A DNA stretch of 64,000 bases from Rathayibacter sp. Leaf185 (GTDB lineage: Bacteria; Actinomycetota; Actinomycetes; Actinomycetales; Microbacteriaceae), in the NCBI RefSeq assembly GCF_001423885.1, contig NZ_LMPP01000002.1:947956-1011955 (forward strand), read 5' to 3'. The position numbers and the translations under genes are program-made. Below are positions 15,742 to 25,383 of this stretch, one piece after another. The notes beneath the pieces are model-generated. The model was not told the DNA's origin. It made no database searches and worked only from the letters and a program-made list of their open reading frames with translations. How positions within the stretch are numbered: the first letter of the stretch is position 1; the number at the start of each line of letters is the position of its first letter.

Positions 15742-17112
15742 TCAGCCGACGCGAGCGAGCGCGGCGGCGAGACGGGTGGTCGAGCGGCCGGGGTGGTACG
15801 GCACGGTGAGCACGCGGCCACCCCACTCGGCGACGGTCGCGGTCTCGGGCAGGGACTCGGCGGAGTAGTCGCCGCCCTTGACCCAGACATCGGGGCGGAT
15901 GCGGCGCAACGCCTCGTCGGGCGTGTCCTCGCCGAAGACGAGCACGGCGTCGACGCAGCCGAGCGCGAGGAGGAGGTCGACCCGGTCGTCCTGGGGGATG
16001 ATCGGCCGGAGCTCGCCCTTCAGGCGCCGCACGGAGTCGTCGGAGTTGAGGCAGACGATCAGGCAGTCGCCGAGCGAGCGCGCGGCGGCGAGGGTCCTGG
16101 CGTGGCCGGCGTGCAGCAGGTCGAAGCAGCCTCCGGTGGCGACGACGGTGCCGCCCGAGGCGCGGACCGCCTCGGCGACCCGGAGCGCGTCGACGCCGCC
16201 GCCGTGCAGCGGTGCCGCGTCGGCGGGGGCAGCGAGGGAGGAGACGCCGCCCGCGAGCAGGTAGGCGCCCGCGTCGGCCACGGCGGTGCCGACGGCGGCC
16301 GAGGCGCTCGCGCCGTGCGCGAGGGCGACGGCGGCGGAGGCGGCGAACCGGTCGCCCGCGCCGCACGGGTCGGTCGGCGGCACCGGGGCCGCCGGCACGA
16401 CGACCGGCACGCCGGCTCCCCGGGAGCGCACCAGCGCGCCGCCGGAGCCCATGGTCACGGCGACCGCCCCGCAGCCCCAGCGCTCGAGCAGCGTGGTCGC
16501 TGCCGACTCGGCCAGCGTCACTCCGCGACCCGTCGCTCCGGAGAAGGCGGTCGCCTCCGCGAGATTCGGGGTGACGAGCGTCGCCGCGGCGACCGGAGTA
16601 GAGCCGCGCGGGTGCGGATCCCAGACGAGCGGCACCGTCAGCGCATCGAGCGCTGCGCGCAGCGAGGCGTCCTCGGTGAGGCGCCGTCCGTAGTCGGCGA
16701 CGACGACCGCGTCGACTCCGTCGAGTGCGGCGAGCATCTCCTCCGTCACCGCGGGCACCGGCGGGCGCTCGCAGCCGCGGTCGAGGCGCACGACGGCGTG
16801 CCCGGAGGCGGCGACGCGGGTCTTCACGGGCGTCGGGGCGCCGGACGGCCCGGCGATGACGCGCACGCCGTTCAGCTCGGCGGTCAGCTCGGAGGCGTCG
16901 GGGTCGTCGGAGAGCACCGTCACCAGGGTGACGTCGTGACCGTCGCGGGCGAGCATCCTGGCCACGAGGCCGGCGCCTCCCGCACGGACGCTGCGGGTGG
17001 ACACGTCGATGACGGGCACCGGAGCATCGGGGCTCAGCCGCTCCGCCGGCCCCGAGAGGTCGACGTCGAGCATCACGTCGCCGACGACGGCGATCCGCAG
17101 GCGGGCGCTCAC
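15742..17112 (-). CDS. hldE: Second bifunctional heptose kinase / nucleotidyltransferase
   Basis: 456 residues from a GTG that overlaps the gmhA stop (GTGA). The PfkB-type kinase half (residues ~5-290) starts RIAVVGDVMLDVDLSG and has GAGDRF at 251-256; the nucleotidyltransferase half (~318-456) has ATGGCFDLLHAGH with HAGH at 334-337, NSDDSVRRLKGE and VWVKGGDY. Both active sites look intact. Because it sits with gmhA and gmhB, it is the likely principal HldE of the pathway; the other fusion (8597-10081) may be a specialised copy. Nucleotide specificity (ADP or other) cannot be read from the sequence. Confidence 0.92.
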   Translation of the reverse strand: MSARLRIAVVGDVMLDVDLSGPAERLSPDAPVPVIDVSTRSVRAGGAGLVARMLARDGHDVTLVTVLSDDPDASELTAELNGVRVIAGPSGAPTPVKTRVAASGHAVVRLDRGCERPPVPAVTEEMLAALDGVDAVVVADYGRRLTEDASLRAALDALTVPLVWDPHPRGSTPVAAATLVTPNLAEATAFSGATGRGVTLAESAATTLLERWGCGAVAVTMGSGGALVRSRGAGVPVVVPAAPVPPTDPCGAGDRFAASAAVALAHGASASAAVGTAVADAGAYLLAGGVSSLAAPADAAPLHGGGVDALRVAEAVRASGGTVVATGGCFDLLHAGHARTLAAARSLGDCLIVCLNSDDSVRRLKGELRPIIPQDDRVDLLLALGCVDAVLVFGEDTPDEALRRIRPDVWVKGGDYSAESLPETATVAEWGGRVLTVPYHPGRSTTRLAAALARVG

Positions 17113-17729
17113 GCGGCGGCCTCGGTCCGAGCGCGGATCCGGTGCTCGAACGCCCGGCACAGTGCGTGCACGAGCACGAGCTGCGCCTCCTGCACATTCG
17201 AGCCGTGCCCCTCGAGCGCGATGGAGTCGTCGCACGCCTCGGTCAGCGGGTTGGGCCCATCGCCCGTGAGCGCCCAGGTGCGGGCCCCCGCGGCGCGCGC
17301 CGCCTCGGCCGCGTGCAGCAGGTTGGCGCTGCGTCCGCTGGTCGAGAGCAGCACGACGACGTCTCCCGCGCGGGCGTGCGCGGTGACCTGGCGGGCGAAC
17401 ACGTGGTCGAAGCCGTAGTCGTTGCCGATCGCGGTGAGGCTCGACGACTCCGCGTGCAGCGAGATCGCCGAGAACGGGATCCGGTCGCCGTCGAAGCGGC
17501 CCACCAGCTCGGCCGTCAGATGCTGCGCCTCGGCCGCCGAGCCGCCGTTGCCCGCGGCGAGCAGGCGCGCACCCGAGTGCAGGCGGTCGGCGAGGTCGAT
17601 GCCCCAGGCCGCGATGCGCTCGGAGTGGCGCTCGAGCTGCGCGACGACGTCGAGCGCGCGGGCGACGTGGTCGTCGATCAGGCGGCGGGCCGCGTCGGTC
17701 GGAGTGTCGAGAACGGTGTCGAGGGTCAT
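17109..17729 (-). CDS. gmhA: Sedoheptulose 7-phosphate isomerase (GmhA-like SIS protein)
   Basis: 206 residues, one SIS domain. Signature parts are [20 protein letters not shown] (residues ~57-76) and [17 protein letters not shown]. GmhA converts sedoheptulose 7-phosphate to D-glycero-D-manno-heptose 7-phosphate, the first step of heptose synthesis, in the cytosol. The longer SIS family also includes DiaA, but the operon context (gmhB and hldE) favours GmhA. It overlaps the GT4 gene by 4 bp upstream and hldE by 4 bp downstream, so translation is probably coupled. Confidence 0.92.
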   Translation of the reverse strand: MTLDTVLDTPTDAARRLIDDHVARALDVVAQLERHSERIAAWGIDLADRLHSGARLLAAGNGGSAAEAQHLTAELVGRFDGDRIPFSAISLHAESSSLTAIGNDYGFDHVFARQVTAHARAGDVVVLLSTSGRSANLLHAAEAARAAGARTWALTGDGPNPLTEACDDSIALEGHGSNVQEAQLVLVHALCRAFEHRIRARTEAAA

Positions 17730-19006
17730 CGTGCCGCCTTCCGGGGGAGGGGGAGCGAGGGCGCTCCGGTGAGCAGGGGCTCGGCGAGCGCCGAGAGGTA
17801 GGCGGTCTCGGTGTCCGCGGCGACGCGGTCCCAGGAGTAGCGGGAGGCGACTCGCTCGCGGCCGGCGGCCCCGTAGGCGCGGGCGCGATCGGGCTCGTCG
17901 ATCAGTGCGGCGAGGGCGGAGGCGAGCGCCACCGGGTCGCGCGGCGGCACGTGCACGCCCGTGACGCCGTCGACGACCGTGTCGATGAGCCCGCCGACGG
18001 AGGACGCGACGACCGGGACTCCGCAGGCCATCGCCTCGAGCGGCGTGATGCCGAACGGTTCGTACCAGGGCGCGCAGACCACGATGTCGGCCGAGCGGAG
18101 CATCGACGGCATGTCGGTCTGCGAGAGCTGGCCGACGAGGGCGACGCGGTCGGCGACTCCGAGGCTCTCGGCGATCCCGTGCAGGCGCTGGTACTCGGGG
18201 TCGGCGGCGAGCGCGTCGCCCGAGCCGGAGCCGCCGACGATGACGAGCTCGGCGTCGCGGCCGTCGGCGACCAGCCGGGCCAGCGCCTCGATGGCGTGGC
18301 CCATGCCCTTGCGCGGCACGAGGCGGCCGATGCTCATCAGCCGGGTGCGGTCCGAGCGGGGCGCGACGGGCCCGTCCGGGGTGAAGCGCTCGATGTCGAC
18401 TCCGCACGGCACGATCGAGATGCCCTCGGCCGGGACGCCCAGGGCGGTGAGCTCGGACACCTCGTCGGAGCACGTCGCGACGATGCCGTCGGCGCGGCGG
18501 CCGACCCCGGGCTCGAGCCATTCGCGCTCGGCGGGGCTCGTGTCGTTCGCACCCTGCTGGCGGCGCTTCACGACTCCGAGAGCGTGGAAGGTGTGCACGA
18601 CCGGCACGCGGTGGCCCGTCGCCTGCTCGATCCGCTCGGACGCGTCGAGGGCGGCGACGCCCGACATCCAGAAGTGGCTGTGCACCAGGTCGGGCCGCTC
18701 CTCGAGCCAGTCGGCGGCGAGATCGACCGCGAAGTCGCCCATGAACGGCAGCAGCTCGTCCTTCGAGACCCGGCGGGCCGGTCCCGCGTCGATGTGCACG
18801 ACCTCGACTCCGGAGGAGAAGGGGACGCGGCGGGGGAGGGCGGCGTCGTCGCGGCGCGTGTAGACCACGACGCGGTGGCCGCGGCGGGCGAGAGCCTCGG
18901 CGAGGGCCGCGACGTGCACGTTCTGCCCGCCCGCGTCCACTCCGCCGAGGGTGGCGAGCGGGCTCGCGTGCTCCGACACCATCGCGATGGTCAGGGGCTG
19001 CGTCAT
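17726..19006 (-). CDS. GT4-family glycosyltransferase
   Basis: 426 residues, GT-B fold. The N-terminal acceptor domain opens [20 protein letters not shown], similar to MshA and sucrose-phosphate-synthase type GT4 enzymes. The C-terminal donor domain has [10 protein letters not shown] and the EX7E-like block [20 protein letters not shown]. It would be a retaining transferase using a nucleotide sugar. Its position inside the heptose operon, with 4-bp overlaps on both sides, suggests it helps build the heptose-containing glycan rather than mycothiol, but this is inference. Confidence 0.9.
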   Translation of the reverse strand: MTQPLTIAMVSEHASPLATLGGVDAGGQNVHVAALAEALARRGHRVVVYTRRDDAALPRRVPFSSGVEVVHIDAGPARRVSKDELLPFMGDFAVDLAADWLEERPDLVHSHFWMSGVAALDASERIEQATGHRVPVVHTFHALGVVKRRQQGANDTSPAEREWLEPGVGRRADGIVATCSDEVSELTALGVPAEGISIVPCGVDIERFTPDGPVAPRSDRTRLMSIGRLVPRKGMGHAIEALARLVADGRDAELVIVGGSGSGDALAADPEYQRLHGIAESLGVADRVALVGQLSQTDMPSMLRSADIVVCAPWYEPFGITPLEAMACGVPVVASSVGGLIDTVVDGVTGVHVPPRDPVALASALAALIDEPDRARAYGAAGRERVASRYSWDRVAADTETAYLSALAEPLLTGAPSLPLPRKAAR

Positions 19007-19974
19007 CGGGTGCTCCCTCTCTCAATGAGGCTGTGGCGGGGGAGGTCGGCGAGCACCGTGTCCCAGTCGCGGTGGAACCGGCCGAGTCCGTAGCGCTCGA
19101 GGGCGACCTCCCGGGCCACCGCTCCGGCGATCGCCGCGCGCTCCGGGTCCTCGATCAGCGCGCGGGCGGCGGAGGCGAGGGCGTCCAGGTCGTTCGTGAT
19201 CGCCCCGGCCTCCGGCGGCACCGCACGGCCCGCCTCCGTCACGTCCAGCGCGACCACGGGCATCCCGAGGTGCATGGCCTCGAGCAGCGCGAGGCCGAGC
19301 GAGGTCCAGCGGAACGGATGCAGGTACACCCGCCGCTGGGCGAGCGCGGCGTGCATGGCCTCGGTGCGGACGTCGCCCTGCACGTTCACGGCGTCGAGCC
19401 CCGGCAGCTCGCGGAGGCGATCGGTCTTCATCCCGAAGACGTCGAGCGGTGCGATCGCGGCGAAGCGCGGCAGCAGGTCCGTCCCGGCGACCCGGCCGCG
19501 GCGCACCGGCTCGTTGACGGCGACGCCGAAGTGCGGCAGCTCGCCCGTGTAGAGCGCGCCGGGGTCGTGGATCCCGTGCTCGATGACCGTGGTCCTCGTC
19601 GATCCGGTGTCCCACATCAGCGCGTTGAAGTGCGTGACGTGCACCAGGAGGAGGTCGTCGCGGTCGGCGAGCGGGTGCCGGTTGTGGGGTACGTCGCCCC
19701 GGGGCGTGTTGTGCTCGACGTAGATCATCGGGACGTCGCGGCCGAGGAGGCGCTGCGCCTCGGCGAGCTCCTCGGGGCGCTGCAGCAGCACCGCGTCGAC
19801 CTCGGCGTCGCGCAGCTCGCGCGGCGCGATCTCGATCGCGTTCGGCCAGTCGCGGCCGCCGGTGCCGAGGCCCCAGCCGTCGCGCTCCGGAGTCGTCGGG
19901 AGCAGGTACTCGTGGTCGCCGCGGACGAACGCGTCCGCCCAGCCGCCGTGCACGTGCCAGAGCAGGATCCTCAT
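19003..19974 (-). CDS. Glycosyltransferase, GT4-like (GT-B fold)
   Basis: 323 residues, short for GT4. The N-terminus [19 protein letters not shown] is typical of a group of actinobacterial transferases. The C-terminal part contains [32 protein letters not shown], matching the donor-binding region with the conserved glutamate of GT4 proteins. No membrane helices. It overlaps the GT9 gene upstream and the GT4 gene downstream by 4 bp each. Acceptor and donor are unknown; operon position implies the heptose glycan. Confidence 0.82.
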   Translation of the reverse strand: MRILLWHVHGGWADAFVRGDHEYLLPTTPERDGWGLGTGGRDWPNAIEIAPRELRDAEVDAVLLQRPEELAEAQRLLGRDVPMIYVEHNTPRGDVPHNRHPLADRDDLLLVHVTHFNALMWDTGSTRTTVIEHGIHDPGALYTGELPHFGVAVNEPVRRGRVAGTDLLPRFAAIAPLDVFGMKTDRLRELPGLDAVNVQGDVRTEAMHAALAQRRVYLHPFRWTSLGLALLEAMHLGMPVVALDVTEAGRAVPPEAGAITNDLDALASAARALIEDPERAAIAGAVAREVALERYGLGRFHRDWDTVLADLPRHSLIERGSTR

Positions 19975-21002
19975 GCCATCGCCTCCGTCGTCGTCAATCG
20001 CAGGGCGGCGGCGACCGCCTCCTCGGCGCTCACCCCCGCCAGGCAGGGGTGGCCGGGCACCGGGCAGACCCGGGCACGCGAGCCGGCGCAGGCCGCGTGC
20101 TGGTCGCCGAGCAGCGCGACCGGAACGCCGTAGGGCGCCCAGCGCACGGCCGGCACGACCGGCGCGAAGAGGCTGACCACCGGCGTGCCGACGGCCGCCG
20201 AGAGGTGCGCCGGGCCGGTGTTGCCGCAGATCACCACGGAGGCGCGCGCGAGCACCTCGGCGGCCCCAGCGAAGTCGGTGGCCCCGCCCAGGTCGACTCC
20301 GCGCGTGCCTGCGACCTGCGCGGTCAGCGCGCGCTCGCCGGGGCCGCCCGTGACGGCGACCGTCCAGCCGGCGTCGGCGAGCAGCTCGACGGCGCGGGCG
20401 GCGTTCTCGGCGGGCCAGGCCCGGGCCGGGACGGCCGCGCCGGGGTGCACGACCACGTAGCGGCCGACTCCGTCGAGCGCTGCGGGGAGGCCGCCCTCGC
20501 GGCGTACCAGCAGCAGTCCGTCGTCGCCCTCGGGCAGGGGGAACCCGGCCGCGGCGGCGATCGCGAGTGCCCGCTCCGGCTCCGGCTGATCCTCCTCGAG
20601 CGTCTCACCCGGGACCAGGCGCACGTCGAGCAGTGCGCCCGCGAAGTCGACGGAGGCGCCCGAGACGCGGGCGACACCGGCCAGGCGCAGCAGCAGCGCG
20701 AGCGGCAGCGGCGACTGGTGGAACGAGGTGAGGATCACGGCCTCGTCCGGTGCGAAGTCCCGCACGATCGCGGCGAGCTCCTCGACCAGGGCGGCATCGA
20801 CCGGCCGGGAGGCGTCGCCTATCCAGGGGCACGACCAGGTGCGCACGGAGGAGGGGCCGGGCAGCAGGGCGCCCGCGGGCGCCCCCTGCGGCCCGCAGAG
20901 AAGCAGCACCTCGGCGTCCGCCGCGATCGCGCGGACGGCGGGCCCGCAGAGCAGCACGTCCCCGGCGCTGTCGAGGCGGGCGACGAGCACGCGCCGGGTC
21001 AC
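19971..21002 (-). CDS. Glycosyltransferase family 9 (heptosyltransferase-like)
   Basis: 343 residues with the GT9 pattern: LVARLDSAGDVLLCGPAVRA at the N-terminus (GD pair at the acceptor side), VVVHPGAAVPARAWP in the middle and GNTGPAHLSAAVGTPVVSLF for nucleotide-sugar binding. Cysteines in QHAACAGSRARVCPVPGHPC form a tail cluster that may bind a metal. Embedded in the heptose operon between gmhB and the GT4-like gene with 4-bp overlaps, it is the best candidate for the heptosyltransferase that uses the pathway's product. Confidence 0.9.
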   Translation of the reverse strand: MTRRVLVARLDSAGDVLLCGPAVRAIAADAEVLLLCGPQGAPAGALLPGPSSVRTWSCPWIGDASRPVDAALVEELAAIVRDFAPDEAVILTSFHQSPLPLALLLRLAGVARVSGASVDFAGALLDVRLVPGETLEEDQPEPERALAIAAAAGFPLPEGDDGLLLVRREGGLPAALDGVGRYVVVHPGAAVPARAWPAENAARAVELLADAGWTVAVTGGPGERALTAQVAGTRGVDLGGATDFAGAAEVLARASVVICGNTGPAHLSAAVGTPVVSLFAPVVPAVRWAPYGVPVALLGDQHAACAGSRARVCPVPGHPCLAGVSAEEAVAAALRLTTTEAMA

Positions 21003-21580
21003 TCCGCGTCTCCGTCCGGCTGCATCGCGAGCAGCAGCTCGACCGCCTCGAGGAGGGTCGCCGCCTGCAGGGGCGCGGCCGCCACCTCGGCGTCGAGGGT
21101 GATCGGAGTCGGCACGAGCACCCCGCGGGCGCCGGCGGCCGCCGCGGCGCCCACATCAGCGCCGATGTCGCCGATCACCGCGAGGGAGTCGGCGGGCAGC
21201 CCGAGGGCATCGGCCGCGCCGAGCACCATCCCGGGGGCGGGCTTGCGGCAGTCGCAGCCGTCGTCGGGCCCGTGCGGGCAGAGCATCCAGACGTCGAAGC
21301 CGCCGAACAGCTCGTCGACCCGTGCGTTCACGGCGTCGGCCTGTGCGCGGTCGATGATGCCGCGGGCGATGCCCGACTGGTTGGTGACGACTCCGAGGGC
21401 CAGCCCCGCCTCGCGGGCGCGCGCCACGGCGTCGAGCGCGGTCGGCATCGGCACGACCTTCGAGGCGTCGCCGTTGTAGGGCACGTCGACGACGAGCGTC
21501 GCGTCGCGGTCGAAGAGGATCCCGCGGAGCCGCGCCGGGGCGGAGGCCGGGGCGGAGAGGGAGCTCGGGGAGACGTTCAC
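20999..21580 (-). CDS. gmhB: D-glycero-D-manno-heptose 1,7-bisphosphate 7-phosphatase
   Basis: 193 residues, HAD superfamily. Motif I is ILFDRDATLV (nucleophile and acid Asp), motif II is VVTNQSG, and the zinc loop CPHGPDDGCDCRKPAPGM is specific to GmhB/HisB-type phosphatases. It removes the C7 phosphate between the kinase and nucleotidyl transfer steps of HldE. The DRDAT sequence has Ala where Gly is usual (DRDGT). The GTG at 21580 is chosen; the upstream sequence is purine-rich but lies at the promoter. It appears to be the first gene of the operon and faces a divergent GT9 gene. Confidence 0.9.
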   Translation of the reverse strand: MNVSPSSLSAPASAPARLRGILFDRDATLVVDVPYNGDASKVVPMPTALDAVARAREAGLALGVVTNQSGIARGIIDRAQADAVNARVDELFGGFDVWMLCPHGPDDGCDCRKPAPGMVLGAADALGLPADSLAVIGDIGADVGAAAAAGARGVLVPTPITLDAEVAAAPLQAATLLEAVELLLAMQPDGDAE

Positions 21581-21712
21581 GTTCTTCTCGTACCCCTCCC
21601 GGAGGGGTCGTAAACCGGCGGGAGGAGAACTGCTCCTTCTCGGGCGCGTCGAAGCGGGCTCGTCTGAGGTACCGCGGGCGGGGTACCGGTCCCGCGACAG
21701 GAAGGAGGCGCC
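21581..21712. promoter_or_regulatory. Divergent promoter region, heptose operon / GT9
   Basis: 132 bp separate gmhB from the divergent GT9 gene and must hold both promoters. Visible structures are CCTCCCGGAGGGG-type symmetry near 21595-21607, GGAG-AACTG-CTCC near 21623-21635, and two GGTACC hexamers (21668 and 21682) 14 bp apart. None matches a regulator site I know, and no -10/-35 pair is convincing. Confidence 0.4.
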
Positions 21713-22735
21713 GTGCGCGCTCTCACCGACCCCGACGGAACCCCCGAGGTCCTCGCTCTGCGGGCGCTCAAGCTCGGCGACCTGCTCGTCGCCGTCCCGG
21801 CGCTGAAGGCGCTGCGCCGCGGCTTCCCCGAGCACCGGCTGATCCTCGCCACGACCCCCTGGCTCGAGCCGATCGTCGATCTCGTCGACGGCCTCGACGC
21901 CCTGGTCCCGACGCTGCACGGTCTCGACGATCCGCTGCCGGTCGCGCCGCGCCGCATCGATCTCGCCGTCAATCTGCACGGCAATGGCCCGGAGTCGCGC
22001 GACGCGCTCACCGCGCTGATCCCGGAGCGCACCCTCGAGTTCCGCGTCCCCGCGCTCGATCCCGACGCAGGGCCCGATGATCCGCGTCCCGTCTGGATCG
22101 ACGGCGAGCTGGAGCGCGCCCGCTGGGCCCGGCTCGTGAACTCGATCGGTCTCGACGCCGACCCCGAGGACGTCGCGATCGCCGTCCCCGACGCTCCGGC
22201 CCCGATCGACGGCGCGGCCGTCGTGCACATCGGCGCCTTCTACGGCTCGCGCGAGTGGCCGGAGGAGCGCTTCGCCGCGGTCGCGCGCGAGCTCGCCCGG
22301 CAGGGTCACCGCGTCGTCTACACCGGCGGCGCGAACGAGGTCGATCGTGCGCGGCGCGTCGCCGAGCAGGCGGGCACCGGAGAGGTGCTCGCCGGTGCCG
22401 TCGACCTCTCGGAGTTCGCGGCCGTGGTCGCCGCCGCCGAGGTCGTGGTGACCGTCGACACCGGAGCCGCGCACCTCGCCTCGGCGTACGGGATCCCGTC
22501 GGCCGTGATCTTCGGACCGGCGCCGCCCGAGGCGTGGGGGCCGCCCGTCAGCGGCCCGCACGTGGTGCTCACCGACGCGTCGCTGCGACGCGGCGAGGCG
22601 TTCGCCTCCGAGCCCGATCCCGCGCTCCTGGCAGTCCAGGTCGAGGACGTCCTCGCCGCCCTCGCCTCGCTGCCCTCGCGCGCCGAGGCGCACCTCAGGC
22701 GGTCCGCAGGGTCTCGGTCGAGCGCACCGGAGTGA
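21713..22735 (+). CDS. Glycosyltransferase family 9 (heptosyltransferase-like)
   Basis: 340 residues from a GTG with an excellent GAAGGAGG site. GT9 features are LALRALKLGDLLVAVPALKA at the N-terminus, VVHIGAFYGSREWPEERFAA and VTVDTGAAHLASAYGIPSAV. It is divergent from the gmhB-led heptose operon and probably shares its control region. Its 3' end overlaps the sigma factor gene on the other strand by 41 bp. It likely adds a further sugar, possibly heptose, to the same glycan; the acceptor is unknown. Confidence 0.9.
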   Translation: MRALTDPDGTPEVLALRALKLGDLLVAVPALKALRRGFPEHRLILATTPWLEPIVDLVDGLDALVPTLHGLDDPLPVAPRRIDLAVNLHGNGPESRDALTALIPERTLEFRVPALDPDAGPDDPRPVWIDGELERARWARLVNSIGLDADPEDVAIAVPDAPAPIDGAAVVHIGAFYGSREWPEERFAAVARELARQGHRVVYTGGANEVDRARRVAEQAGTGEVLAGAVDLSEFAAVVAAAEVVVTVDTGAAHLASAYGIPSAVIFGPAPPEAWGPPVSGPHVVLTDASLRRGEAFASEPDPALLAVQVEDVLAALASLPSRAEAHLRRSAGSRSSAPE

Positions 22736-23585
22736 CGCGGGCCCGGCGCTCGCGCTCCGGAGCTCCGAGCGCCTCGGCGAGCTGAGCGAGCGTGCGGCGC
22801 TGCAGGCGCGAGACCTGCATCTGAGTGGTGCCGAGCTCGTCCGCGATCTGCTGCTGGGTCATCTCGTCGACGAAGCGCATCCGGAGCAGCTCCTGCTGCC
22901 CCTCCTCGAGCATCGCGAGCGCCTCGGCCAGGCCGTGCCGGCGCTCGATGGCGGCGAGGCGCTCGTCGTCGCCGCCGAGCGTCTCGGCCAGGCGCACCCC
23001 GGCCTCGCCGACCGTCTCGTCGAGCGAGAGCGGGTTCCCCGCCGAGCGCGCATCCGTCACCTCGCCCACCTCGACCCCGAGCCGCCGGGCGACCTCGTGG
23101 TCCGCGGGATGGCGGCCGAGCTCCTGCGCCAGCTCCTCGGCGACCACGGCCTCGCGACGGTGCAGCTCCTGCACGGTGCGGGGCGGGCGGATCATCCAGC
23201 CCAGGTCGCGGAGGTGGCGCTTGAGCTCCCCGGTGATGGTCGGAACCGCGAAGGCGGCGAAGCTGTCGCCGCGGTCGGGAGTGAAGCGCTGCGCCGCCTT
23301 GACCAGGCCGACGTAGGCGACCTGCCGCAGATCCGACCAGTCGCCTCCGGCCTGCGAGCCCGCCGACTGCGGGCCGCCGCGCGAGATCCGGCGGGCCATG
23401 GCCTCGGCCAGCCCCAGGTGGTCGAGGACGATGCGCTCGCGGATGCGGTCGGCCTCCGCGGGCTCGACAGCGGCGCGGCGGAAGAGCGAGAGCGTGCGCG
23501 CGTCCTTCTCGTCCCTGGCCGACTCCGAGAGGGCGCCGGGGCGGGCATCGAGACGGCGCTCTGCGGCGAGATCGGTCAGGCTCAT
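22695..23585 (-). CDS. RNA polymerase sigma factor, SigB/SigF group
   Basis: 296 residues. Region 2 is seen as LVKAAQRFTPDRGDSFAAFAVPTITGELKRHLRD (with the GELKRHLRD stretch typical of group 3 SigB/F/G factors), region 3 around RREAVVAEELAQELGRHP, and region 4.2 as MTQQQIADELGTTQMQVSRLQRRTL. Such factors direct general stress or developmental regulons and are usually held by an anti-sigma factor, but none is adjacent here. The ATG follows GAAAGGCG. It is convergent with the GT9 gene. Confidence 0.93.
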   Translation of the reverse strand: MSLTDLAAERRLDARPGALSESARDEKDARTLSLFRRAAVEPAEADRIRERIVLDHLGLAEAMARRISRGGPQSAGSQAGGDWSDLRQVAYVGLVKAAQRFTPDRGDSFAAFAVPTITGELKRHLRDLGWMIRPPRTVQELHRREAVVAEELAQELGRHPADHEVARRLGVEVGEVTDARSAGNPLSLDETVGEAGVRLAETLGGDDERLAAIERRHGLAEALAMLEEGQQELLRMRFVDEMTQQQIADELGTTQMQVSRLQRRTLAQLAEALGAPERERRARVTPVRSTETLRTA

Positions 23586-23840
23586 GCGGGCGCCTTTCAG
23601 GGTCGGAGAAGAAGGCTTCGGTCGCTCGAGGGCAGGCTGGCGCTCGGCAGACGGGTGGCGAGGGCGCGACCGTCGGGCGGAGGACGATCGCGGGGAGAAG
23701 CGCTCGGCTCAGAGCACCACTGCTCCTCCCCGAAAGGGAGTCCATTGACGCGGAGCACTGCTTCGCGCTAGGAGTCGCGGGGCCCCGCCCGCCCACCGGT
23801 CGGGCGCCGGAGGGCCCCGCGCGGATAAGATCGGACCCGT
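23586..23840. other. Divergent intergenic region, sigma factor / gltX
   Basis: 255 bp without a gene. On the + strand TAAGAT (23826-23831) lies 9 bp before the gltX ATG and is a likely -10 of a leaderless or very short-leader transcript. GAGCA-CCA-CTGCTC symmetry is present near 23718-23730. No good promoter for the sigma gene can be named. Confidence 0.5.
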
Positions 23841-25382
23841 ATGTCTGAGCTCACTTCCCCCCTGGATCGCGCCCCCGACGCGCACCCGTTCACCACCGCG
23901 ACCGGCAGCGATATCCGAGTCCGGTTCTGCCCGTCGCCGACCGGGACCCCGCACGTCGGCCTCATCCGCACCGCCCTGTTCAACTGGGCCTACGCACGGC
24001 ACACCGGAGGCACCTTCGTCTTCCGCATCGAGGACACCGATGCCGCGCGCGACAGCGAGGAGAGCTTCGAGCAGATCATCGACGCGCTGCGCTGGCTGAG
24101 GCTCGACTGGGACGAGGGCGTCGGAGTCGGCGGCCCGCACGGCCCCTACCGCCAGTCCGAGCGGAGCGACGTCTACCTCGACGTGATCGCCCGCCTGCTC
24201 GCCTCCGGCCACCTCTACGAGAGCTACTCGAACGCCGAGGAGATCGACGCGCGCAACGAGGCCGCAGGACGCGCGAAGCAGCACGGCTACGACAACTTCG
24301 ACCGCGGCCTCACCGAGGAGCAGCGCGCAGCCTTCCGCGCCGAGGGCCGGCAGCCCGCGCTGCGCCTCCGCGTACCCGACGCCGACCTGTCGTTCGACGA
24401 CCTCGTCCGGGGGCCGATCACGTTCCCCGCGGGCTCGTTCAGCGACTTCGTCGTCGTGCGTCCCAACGGCCAGCCGCTCTACACGCTGGTGAACCCGGTC
24501 GACGACGCGATCATGCAGATCACGCACGTGCTCCGCGGCGAGGACATCCTGCCCTCCACCGCCCGGCAGATCGCGCTGTACCACGCCCTCATCGACATCG
24601 GAGTGACGACCTTCGTGCCGCGCTTCGGCCACCTCCCCTACGTGATGGGGGAGGGCAACAAGAAGCTCTCGAAGCGCGACCCCTCCGCGAACCTCTTCCA
24701 CCACCGCGACCGGGGCTTCATCCCCGAGGGCCTGGTCAACTACCTGGCGCTGCTCGGCTGGTCGCTGACGCACGACCGCGACGTGTTCTCGATCGACGAG
24801 ATGATCGCCGCGTTCGACGTCGCCGATGTGAACCCCAACCCCGCGCGCTTCGACCTCAAGAAGGCCGAGTCGATCAACGGCGACCACATCCGCCTCCTCG
24901 CCGTCGACGACTTCACCGAGCGGACGATCCCCTACCTCGTCGCCGCGGGCGTGCTCGCGGGTGAGCCGACGGCCGAGCAGCGCGCGGTGCTCGACGCCGC
25001 GGCCCCGCTCGTCCAGGAGCGGATCGGCCTGCTCGGCGAGGCGCCCGGCATGCTCGGCTTCCTCTTCACCGCCTCCGACGCGCTCGAGTACGACGAGGAC
25101 GCGCTGAAGGGCCTGCCCGCGAACGCCGGCGAGGTGCTGGCCGCCTCCGTCGGCGCGCTCGAGCTCGTCCCCGAGAGCGAGTGGCTGGCGGCGTCGGTGC
25201 AGGAGGCGCTCGCCTCCGCCCTCATCGAGGGGCTCGGCCTCAAGCCGCGCATCGCCTACGGCCCGCTCCGCACCGCGATCTCGGGTCGCCGGGTGTCGCC
25301 TCCGCTGTTCGAGTCGATGGAGATCCTCGGCAAGACCGAGTCGATCGCCCGCCTCGTGCGCCTCTCCTCCCGGCTCGCCTGA
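23841..25382 (+). CDS. gltX: Glutamyl-tRNA synthetase
   Basis: 513 residues, class I synthetase. The HIGH-equivalent is in [18 protein letters not shown] (residues ~31-48), followed by [15 protein letters not shown], and the KMSKS-equivalent is KKLSKRD. Length and domain order match discriminating bacterial GluRS. It charges tRNA-Glu; in organisms with GatCAB it may also mischarge tRNA-Gln. It is followed by the reductase gene after one base, and tRNA-Gln lies about 1 kb downstream. In many Actinobacteria it sits directly beside the FAH gene, which here is 17.6 kb away. Confidence 0.97.
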   Translation: MSELTSPLDRAPDAHPFTTATGSDIRVRFCPSPTGTPHVGLIRTALFNWAYARHTGGTFVFRIEDTDAARDSEESFEQIIDALRWLRLDWDEGVGVGGPHGPYRQSERSDVYLDVIARLLASGHLYESYSNAEEIDARNEAAGRAKQHGYDNFDRGLTEEQRAAFRAEGRQPALRLRVPDADLSFDDLVRGPITFPAGSFSDFVVVRPNGQPLYTLVNPVDDAIMQITHVLRGEDILPSTARQIALYHALIDIGVTTFVPRFGHLPYVMGEGNKKLSKRDPSANLFHHRDRGFIPEGLVNYLALLGWSLTHDRDVFSIDEMIAAFDVADVNPNPARFDLKKAESINGDHIRLLAVDDFTERTIPYLVAAGVLAGEPTAEQRAVLDAAAPLVQERIGLLGEAPGMLGFLFTASDALEYDEDALKGLPANAGEVLAASVGALELVPESEWLAASVQEALASALIEGLGLKPRIAYGPLRTAISGRRVSPPLFESMEILGKTESIARLVRLSSRLA

Positions 25383-25383
25383 C

